The notes beneath the pieces were generated by a model. The model was not told the origin of the DNA, made no database searches, and was given only the letters and a program-made list of their open reading frames with translations. Of a stretch of 39,375 bases of DNA, positions 34,638-39,375 are shown one piece after another (position 1 is the stretch's first letter; every line of letters begins with the position of its first letter). Location: positions 1 through 39,375 of the forward strand of contig NZ_RDQM01000019.1 of the NCBI RefSeq assembly GCF_003703475.1, given 5' to 3'. Both the position numbers and the translations under genes were made by a program. Source of the stretch: Allofranklinella schreckenbergeri. Its GTDB lineage: Bacteria > Pseudomonadota > Gammaproteobacteria > Burkholderiales > Burkholderiaceae_C.

Positions 34638-35855
34638 TTATTTCACTAGGGTGTTCATCTGGATGATGGGCAGCAGCACGGCCAGCACGATGACCATGAC
34701 GGCCACGCCCATGGCGACGATGAGCAGGGGTTCGAGCAAGGTGGCCAGGCGCACGGCGCGGCGCTGAACTTCGCTTTGCAATTGCCGCGCGGCGCGCTCC
34801 AGCATCAGGGGCAGCTCGCCGGTTTGTTCGCCCAGGCGCGCGAACATGGCCAGCAGGGCGGGGTAGCGTTTTTTCTGTGCCAGGGCGGCGCCCAGCGGCG
34901 CGCCTTCGCGCACGAGGGCCAGGGCGTCGTGCGCGTCGCGGCGCATGCTGCGGTTGCCCACGGTTTCGGCGGCGGCTTGCAGGGCTTTGAGGATGGGCAC
35001 GCCTGCGCCGCTGAGCATGGCGAGGGTGGAGGCAAAGCGTGCGGCGTTGTATTGCGCCGCCAGCCGCCCCAGCAGGGGCAGCTTGAGCCAGGCGGCATCG
35101 ATTTTTTCGCGCTGGGCGGGGATGCGCAGCAGGGCGCGCCAGGCCAGGGCGACCAGCGCCAGGGCGATGGCAAACCACAGGCCCCCGGCGCGGATGAAGC
35201 TGCTGATGCGCAGCAGGATGTCGGTCAGCCACGGCAAGCTGCGGCCGTTGCCGGTGAAGACGCTGGCGACTTGGGGCACGACGTAGCTGAGCAAAAAGGT
35301 GACGATCAGCAGGCCGGTGAGGGTGACGATGGCGGGGTAGAGCGCCGCGCCGGTGATTTGCGCTTGCAGGGCCTGGCGGTTTTCCAGCTCGTCGGCCAGG
35401 CGCTCCAGCACCCGGGCCAGCTCGCCGCTGTGCTCGCCCGCGCGGACGACGGCGATATAAACGTCGGAGAAGGTGTGCGGCCAGGCCGAGAGGGCCTGGG
35501 CGAAGCTGGCGCCGCCGTTGATTTCGGCGCGCAGGCTGGCGATGAGGTGTTGCTGGCGCTCATCGGGCGCTTCTTCGGCCAGCATGGCCAGGGCGCGTTC
35601 GAGCGGCAGGCCGGAGCCGACCAGGCCGGCGAGTTGGCGCGTCCAAATCGTCAACGCGGTGGCATTGAAGGCGCGGCGCGCCCAGCGCGGTTGCGCCTGG
35701 CCTGTCGCGGCGCTGGCGGCCAGCGGTTCAACGGCCAGCGGCACCAGTGCTTGCGCGCGCAGTTGCGAGCGGGCGGCGCGGGCGGAGTCGGCTTCAATCG
35801 TGCCTTTGCGCGATTGGCCTTGGGCGTCGATGGCGTCGAAGGAGTAGGCGGGCAT
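34638..35855 (-). CDS. gspF: Type II secretion inner-membrane protein GspF
   Basis: GspF/PilC-superfamily platform protein of 405 residues, which couples the secretion ATPase to pseudopilus assembly. Two T2SSF repeats: the first (about 70-195) with LTIWTRQLAGLVGSGLPLERAL and GEHSGELARVLERLADELE, the second (about 270-395) with ARFASTLAMLSGAGVPILKAL and GEQTGELPLMLERAARQLQ. Three membrane helices lie near 170-190, 222-245 and 375-398. The N-terminus (PAYSFDAIDAQGQSRKGTIEADSARAAR, in parts: YSFDAIDAQG, KGTIEAD) favours GspF over PilC. No other gsp gene is nearby. Confidence 0.88.
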   Translation of the reverse strand: MPAYSFDAIDAQGQSRKGTIEADSARAARSQLRAQALVPLAVEPLAASAATGQAQPRWARRAFNATALTIWTRQLAGLVGSGLPLERALAMLAEEAPDERQQHLIASLRAEINGGASFAQALSAWPHTFSDVYIAVVRAGEHSGELARVLERLADELENRQALQAQITGAALYPAIVTLTGLLIVTFLLSYVVPQVASVFTGNGRSLPWLTDILLRISSFIRAGGLWFAIALALVALAWRALLRIPAQREKIDAAWLKLPLLGRLAAQYNAARFASTLAMLSGAGVPILKALQAAAETVGNRSMRRDAHDALALVREGAPLGAALAQKKRYPALLAMFARLGEQTGELPLMLERAARQLQSEVQRRAVRLATLLEPLLIVAMGVAVMVIVLAVLLPIIQMNTLVK

Positions 35856-36095
35856 GGGGTGGTCAAGCGGCAGGGACGCAGAAGAAAGGGCACATCAAGG
35901 CGCTCGCACAGGCGCGAGCCGGGGCGCATTGTGCATGGCGCAAGCGGTTAGCCGGGCCGCTTGGCGCGCCTGGGTGCATTGGGCGTGCGTCGGCTTGCGG
36001 GCGGGGGCTGGCGGTTTGAGCGGGCGCCCGAGCCTGAGTTGGACGGGCAGGTTTGCGGGCATACTTCGCGCCCGTTTTGATCCTCCTTTCTCGTC
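35856..36095. other. Divergent intergenic region gspF-pdxY
   Basis: 240 bp, GC-rich, without the dispersed element or a recognisable gene. A weak promoter candidate for pdxY is TTGGAC, 17 bp, TACTTC ending near 36068; neither hexamer is close to consensus. Confidence 0.3.
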
Positions 36096-36956
36096 ATGAC
36101 TGCTTTGATTCTTTCCGTCCAATCCCATGTGGCGTATGGCCACGCTGGCAACTCGTCCGCGGTGTTCCCGATGCAGCGCCTGGGGATGGAGGTGTTGCCT
36201 GTGCATACCGTCCAGTTCTCCAACCACACGGGTTACGGGGCGTTCCGTGGGCAGGTGTTCGATGTGGCGCATTTGCGCGATGTGTTTTTGGGCCTGGAGG
36301 AGCGCGGGGTGTTGCCCGATGTGGCGGCGGTGCTCTCTGGCTATATGGGCGACAGCAGCATTGGCGATGCGATTTTGGATGTGGTGGGCCGCATCAAGCA
36401 GCACAACCCGCAGGCGCTGTACCTGTGCGATCCGGTGTTTGGCGATGTGGGGCGCGGGGTGTTTGTGCGCCCGGGCATCCCGGAGTACCACCGCGACCAC
36501 ACCTTGCCCGCTGCCGACATCATCACGCCCAACCAGTTCGAGTTTGAGCAGTTGATGGGCGGGGTGAGCCTGACTTCCACCGCCCACGCCCTGGAAGTGG
36601 CGCGCCGCCATATCGGTGACAGCGGCAAAACGGTGGTCATCACCAGCTTGATGACGCCCGATATCCCCACCGGCCAGTTGGCGACGGTAGCCATTACCGC
36701 CCGCACCGCCTGGGCGGTGCATACGCCCGTGATCGACCTCACGCCGCTGCCCAACGGCATGGGTGATGCATTTGCGGCCATCTTGCTGGCCCACTTGCTG
36801 CAACAAAAAGCCTGGCCGGATGCGCTGGCGCTGGCCACGTCGAGTTTGTATGAGCTGGTGCGCCACACCACGCCGGGGCGGCGCGATTTGCCGCTGATTG
36901 CGCAGCAGGCGCAGATCGTGGCGCCGCAAGCGCGCTTTGAGGCGGTCAGCCTGTAA
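36096..36956 (+). CDS. pdxY: Pyridoxal kinase PdxY
   Basis: Ribokinase-superfamily kinase of 286 residues that phosphorylates pyridoxal to PLP in the salvage pathway. ILSVQSHVAYGHAGNSSAVFP is the conserved start (in parts: SVQSHVAYGHAGN, SAVFP); VLSGYMGDSS, CDPVFGDVG, ADIITPNQFEFEQL and the catalytic loop LPNGMGDAFAA (Asp as base) follow. The last 11 bp overlap the end of the convergent gene at 36946. Confidence 0.95.
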   Translation: MTALILSVQSHVAYGHAGNSSAVFPMQRLGMEVLPVHTVQFSNHTGYGAFRGQVFDVAHLRDVFLGLEERGVLPDVAAVLSGYMGDSSIGDAILDVVGRIKQHNPQALYLCDPVFGDVGRGVFVRPGIPEYHRDHTLPAADIITPNQFEFEQLMGGVSLTSTAHALEVARRHIGDSGKTVVITSLMTPDIPTGQLATVAITARTAWAVHTPVIDLTPLPNGMGDAFAAILLAHLLQQKAWPDALALATSSLYELVRHTTPGRRDLPLIAQQAQIVAPQARFEAVSL

Positions 36957-38136
36957 ACCCTTGCCCCCCTTCTCTCAGCCGCGCGGGCAGGCTGTGCCAG
37001 GCGTGTGCGAGCGCGTCTTGCGCCGCTGGCAATTGGGCGCTGACGCGCACGTGCAGCGGCAGGCCCATGGAGGCGGTGTCGCGCAGCTTGACGCCTGCCT
37101 GGCGCAGGTGCGCCAGCGCTTGCGCAAACAGCGCTTGCGCCTGCTCCGGGCGGATCTGGCCTTGCACATAGGCTTGCCATACATGGGGTAAGGGTCGGGC
37201 GGCGAAGTACGGCGTTTGGCTACCTGGCAACACCTGCCAGCCTAGCGAGGTGCACAGGGCGATTTGGCGCTGTTTGAGCTGGGCCAGTTGCAAGCGCGTT
37301 TGGGCCAGCCAGGCTTGTATGCCGCGATCCGTCCACGCGTGCAACAGCGCCACGCCATGCGCACCGATAGGCCAGGAAGGGGCCAGGGCAAGCAAGGCTT
37401 GTTGCATGGCTTTCCACGCTGGGGCGTTGGCCGCTGTGAGCGGCGGCGCGATGGCGTAGGCGGCGCGCACGCCGGTGAGCCCCAAGGATTTATTGGGTGA
37501 AAACAGTTGCCAATAAGGGCGTTGGCGCGCTGATGCCAGCCAATCCGTAGGCGGCTCGCCAGGCTGCGTTAAGGCCAGCGGGGCATAGGCTGCATCGAGA
37601 AACCGCCGCAGTGCACCCGCTTGAGCCGCAGCGCCTGCCTGTTGCCAGTGCGGCAGGATGGGGTCGGGCCAGCCCAGCGGGCTAGAGGGCGAGCAAGCCC
37701 AATGCAGCCCGCCATCGTCGGTGACATCGCCGGCGCTTGTGGGGGCATGCGCGCCGCCAGTTTGGAGAGAGCGCCAGCGCACCTGCAAACCCATGGCCTG
37801 CGCCTGCTGGGCGTAGTCGCCATACGCCGGCTGGGGAATGCACACGGTGGCGATGCCCTGCAAGCGTGCCCAGAGGTGGATGCGATGGATCAATTCGCTG
37901 CTGCTGGCGCCCAGCAACACCCGCTCGCGCGCCACGCCATGCCAATCGGCCAGCGCTTCGCGCAGCACGTGGTAATGCGGATCGGGGTAATGGCTGGCAT
38001 CGGCTTGGCGCACCTGCTCCAGCGCGGCTGGGCAAGGGCCATAGGCGTTGCTGTTGGTGGAAAAATCCCACGGTGCAAGGCCCAGGCCATCGGTGCCGCC
38101 ATGTTGATGGGAAAAGAAAATTGGCGAGGGGGGCAT
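36946..38136 (-). CDS. PLP-dependent aminotransferase-fold protein, threonine-phosphate decarboxylase type (CobD/CobC)
   Basis: Protein of 396 residues of the class I/II aminotransferase fold. WDFSTNSNAYGP (substrate entry), HYPDPHYHVLREAL, GASSSELIHRIHLWA, DAAYAPLAL (Asp181, Tyr184 near the pyridine ring) and the PLP lysine K216 in FSPNKSLGLTGVRAAYA fit CobD/CobC. Such enzymes make (R)-1-amino-2-propanol phosphate from threonine phosphate for the nucleotide loop of cobalamin. The adjacent cbiB supports this role over histidinol-phosphate aminotransferase. It overlaps the end of pdxY by 11 bp. Confidence 0.85.
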   Translation of the reverse strand: MPPSPIFFSHQHGGTDGLGLAPWDFSTNSNAYGPCPAALEQVRQADASHYPDPHYHVLREALADWHGVARERVLLGASSSELIHRIHLWARLQGIATVCIPQPAYGDYAQQAQAMGLQVRWRSLQTGGAHAPTSAGDVTDDGGLHWACSPSSPLGWPDPILPHWQQAGAAAQAGALRRFLDAAYAPLALTQPGEPPTDWLASARQRPYWQLFSPNKSLGLTGVRAAYAIAPPLTAANAPAWKAMQQALLALAPSWPIGAHGVALLHAWTDRGIQAWLAQTRLQLAQLKQRQIALCTSLGWQVLPGSQTPYFAARPLPHVWQAYVQGQIRPEQAQALFAQALAHLRQAGVKLRDTASMGLPLHVRVSAQLPAAQDALAHAWHSLPARLREGGQGFTG

Positions 38137-38140
38137 GATG

Positions 38141-38220
38141 TTATTTATCGATCAAAGTAAATTTCATCCAATTACTGAATCGCCAAAACATGGCAATTTT
38201 ATTTCCTATTGATCGATAAT
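38141..38220 (-). repeat. Dispersed intergenic element, copy 10
   Basis: Terminal arms TTATTTATCGATCAAAGTAA and TTTCCTATTGATCGATAAT are long imperfect inverted repeats. CGCCAAAACATGGCAATTTT is the complement of the core. It directly abuts the cbiB stop codon at 38223-38221. Confidence 0.8.
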
Positions 38221-39210
38221 TCAAAGGGATTTGGTCAACCAAAACGTCCAAAACGGGAGGCTTACCAGCAAGCCCAGCCCCCAGCACGCCAGATGCAAGG
38301 CGCGCCGCGCCATTCGCGCCGCCGCTTCAAGCGAGTGGGGGCCAGGGCTGGCCCCGTCGGGGTGGAGGACGTACACGCCCGGCTTGCTCAAGCGCACATC
38401 CAGCAGCAACGCCATGGCGCTCATCGGCCAGCCGCTATTGGGCGATGGCGTTTGTCGCGCGTTATGGATAAGGCGCTCCAGCATGCGCCGCCAACCGACG
38501 CCGCTCTTTTGAATGACTCGCCCATTGGCAACCAGCAATGCCAGCGCCGTGAGCCTGGCCGGCAGATAAGACAGCACATCGTCCGCGCGCGCTGCCCATT
38601 TGCCCGCCCACTGCCAATCGCGGCCAGCGCGCCAACCGGGATAGCCCCACATCGCATCCGCCGTGTTGGCAAAACGGTACAAAACCGCCCCAGGCAAACC
38701 CAGCAATACAAACCAAAACAGCGGGGCGAACACCGAGTCGTTGAAGTTTTCCGCCAAAGACTCGATAGCGCTTTCACGCACCTGCGCGGGCTGAAGCCGA
38801 TGCACATCGCGGCTGACCAGGCGCGCCAACTGCTGCTGCCCTTGCACAAGCGATTGGCGCAAAGCGTGCTCCACCGCCAAAGCCTCCCCACGCAACATGC
38901 GCCAAGCAAACATGGGCTTGAGTAAAACAGCCGTGAGCAAACACGCCACACCCCAGTGCAACTGCGCAAGCCCCCACTGCACCAACCAGGCGCAGGCCAC
39001 CCACGCAATAGCCAATACAAGCCACCCCGAAGCGCCTCGCCAAAACAAGGCCCTCTGGGCATGTGCTTTAAAAACCCAACGCTGCATGGCATCAAGCGAA
39101 GCCCCCATCCAAACCACGGGATGCCAACGCACCGAAGGCTCCCCCAAGAAACGATCCAGCGCCAATGCCAGCACCATAACAATCCAAGACTCTTGCATGC
39201 CAAACATCAT
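38221..39210 (-). CDS. cbiB: Adenosylcobinamide-phosphate synthase CbiB
   Basis: CbiB/CobD (329 residues) is an inner-membrane enzyme that joins aminopropanol phosphate to adenosylcobyric acid. Conserved DRFLGEPSVRWHPVVWMG at the N-terminus, VSRDVHRLQPAQVRESAIESLAENFNDSVFAPLFW in the middle (in parts: VSRDVHRL, ESAIESLAENFNDSVFAPL), ANTADAMWGY, and PNSGWPMSAMALLLDVRL near the end. Several hydrophobic helices are seen. The start is ATG 39210 or 39198; neither has a strong Shine-Dalgarno. More cobalamin genes may lie beyond the window. Confidence 0.94.
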   Translation of the reverse strand: MMFGMQESWIVMVLALALDRFLGEPSVRWHPVVWMGASLDAMQRWVFKAHAQRALFWRGASGWLVLAIAWVACAWLVQWGLAQLHWGVACLLTAVLLKPMFAWRMLRGEALAVEHALRQSLVQGQQQLARLVSRDVHRLQPAQVRESAIESLAENFNDSVFAPLFWFVLLGLPGAVLYRFANTADAMWGYPGWRAGRDWQWAGKWAARADDVLSYLPARLTALALLVANGRVIQKSGVGWRRMLERLIHNARQTPSPNSGWPMSAMALLLDVRLSKPGVYVLHPDGASPGPHSLEAAARMARRALHLACWGLGLLVSLPFWTFWLTKSL

Positions 39211-39249
39211 AGGGAAGCGAGGCTTGCTAAAAATTCCCCAAAATTTTGT

Positions 39250-39277
39250 TTGTGGTTTGCTGAAGTTGTGTTATAGT
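39250..39277 (+). promoter_or_regulatory. Possible strong promoter at the window end
   Basis: TTGTGG, 16 bp, TATAGT (39272-39277), followed by a GC-rich start region (CACGGCTTCGCTGCTTCGG) and, at about 39340, TTGCTCTGCATTGAAA, which loosely recalls an rRNA-leader boxA. It may drive a stable RNA operon beyond the window. No CDS is seen from 39211 to the end. Confidence 0.3.
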
Positions 39278-39375
39278 TCACGGCTTCGCTGCTTCGGAAT
39301 GATTTTTGGGGTTTGCGAGAGTTGGTTGGAAGTTTTGTTTGTTGCTCTGCATTGAAAGTTTTCTGTGCGGGGTGA

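Overview
The window looks like a chromosomal segment of a betaproteobacterium, order Burkholderiales and most likely Comamonadaceae or a close relative. This is inferred from the protein sequences (Burkholderiales-type ATP synthase, ClpP, ETF-QO, RF2) and from the ampD-pilR neighbourhood. No rRNA gene is visible, so the genus cannot be fixed.

Layout. 1-124: 3' end of an IS5-like insertion sequence. 193-7379: complete F1Fo ATP synthase operon atpIBEFHAGDC. 7688-8293: clpP standing alone, convergent with obgE; rpmA and rplU lie upstream of obgE on the minus strand. 10.4-13.3 kb: purE, purK and a Sua5/TsaC-type gene. 13.4-17.2 kb: dolP-like BON lipoprotein, rfbA, an unassigned outer-membrane barrel protein and engB. 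17.7-21.3 kb: thiolase and recG. 21.3-25.6 kb: an accessory stretch of lower GC, holding a 159-bp MITE, a TfpX/TfpZ-type pilin accessory gene, two tandem type IV pilins with a near-perfect sigma-54 promoter, and a two-gene cassette (nuclease-like plus phosphoribosyltransferase-like) that looks like a conflict/defence module. 25.9-30.5 kb: ETF-QO, ampD, pilR and tRNA-Leu(CAG). 30.5-34.4 kb: rnr, a small GlsB/YeaQ-type membrane protein and prfB with its programmed +1 frameshift. 34.6-39.2 kb: a lone gspF, pdxY and two cobalamin genes (cobD/cobC-type decarboxylase and cbiB). The window ends just after a possible strong promoter/leader.

Working together. The atp genes form one energy-coupling operon. 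PilR (28.6-30.3 kb) is the expected sigma-54 activator of the pilin promoter at 23.63 kb, but no pilS sits beside it. AmpD recycles peptidoglycan, and purE/purK act consecutively in purine synthesis. PdxY supplies PLP, which the neighbouring CobD/CobC-type enzyme would use, and CbiB consumes the aminopropanol phosphate that enzyme makes.

The most striking feature outside genes is a family of about ten related intergenic elements of about 75-85 bp, with imperfect terminal inverted repeats and a conserved core resembling GTTTTGGCATGATGG. They occupy many of the gene borders between 7.4 and 38.2 kb, but I see none inside the atp operon or the 21.3-25.9 kb accessory stretch.
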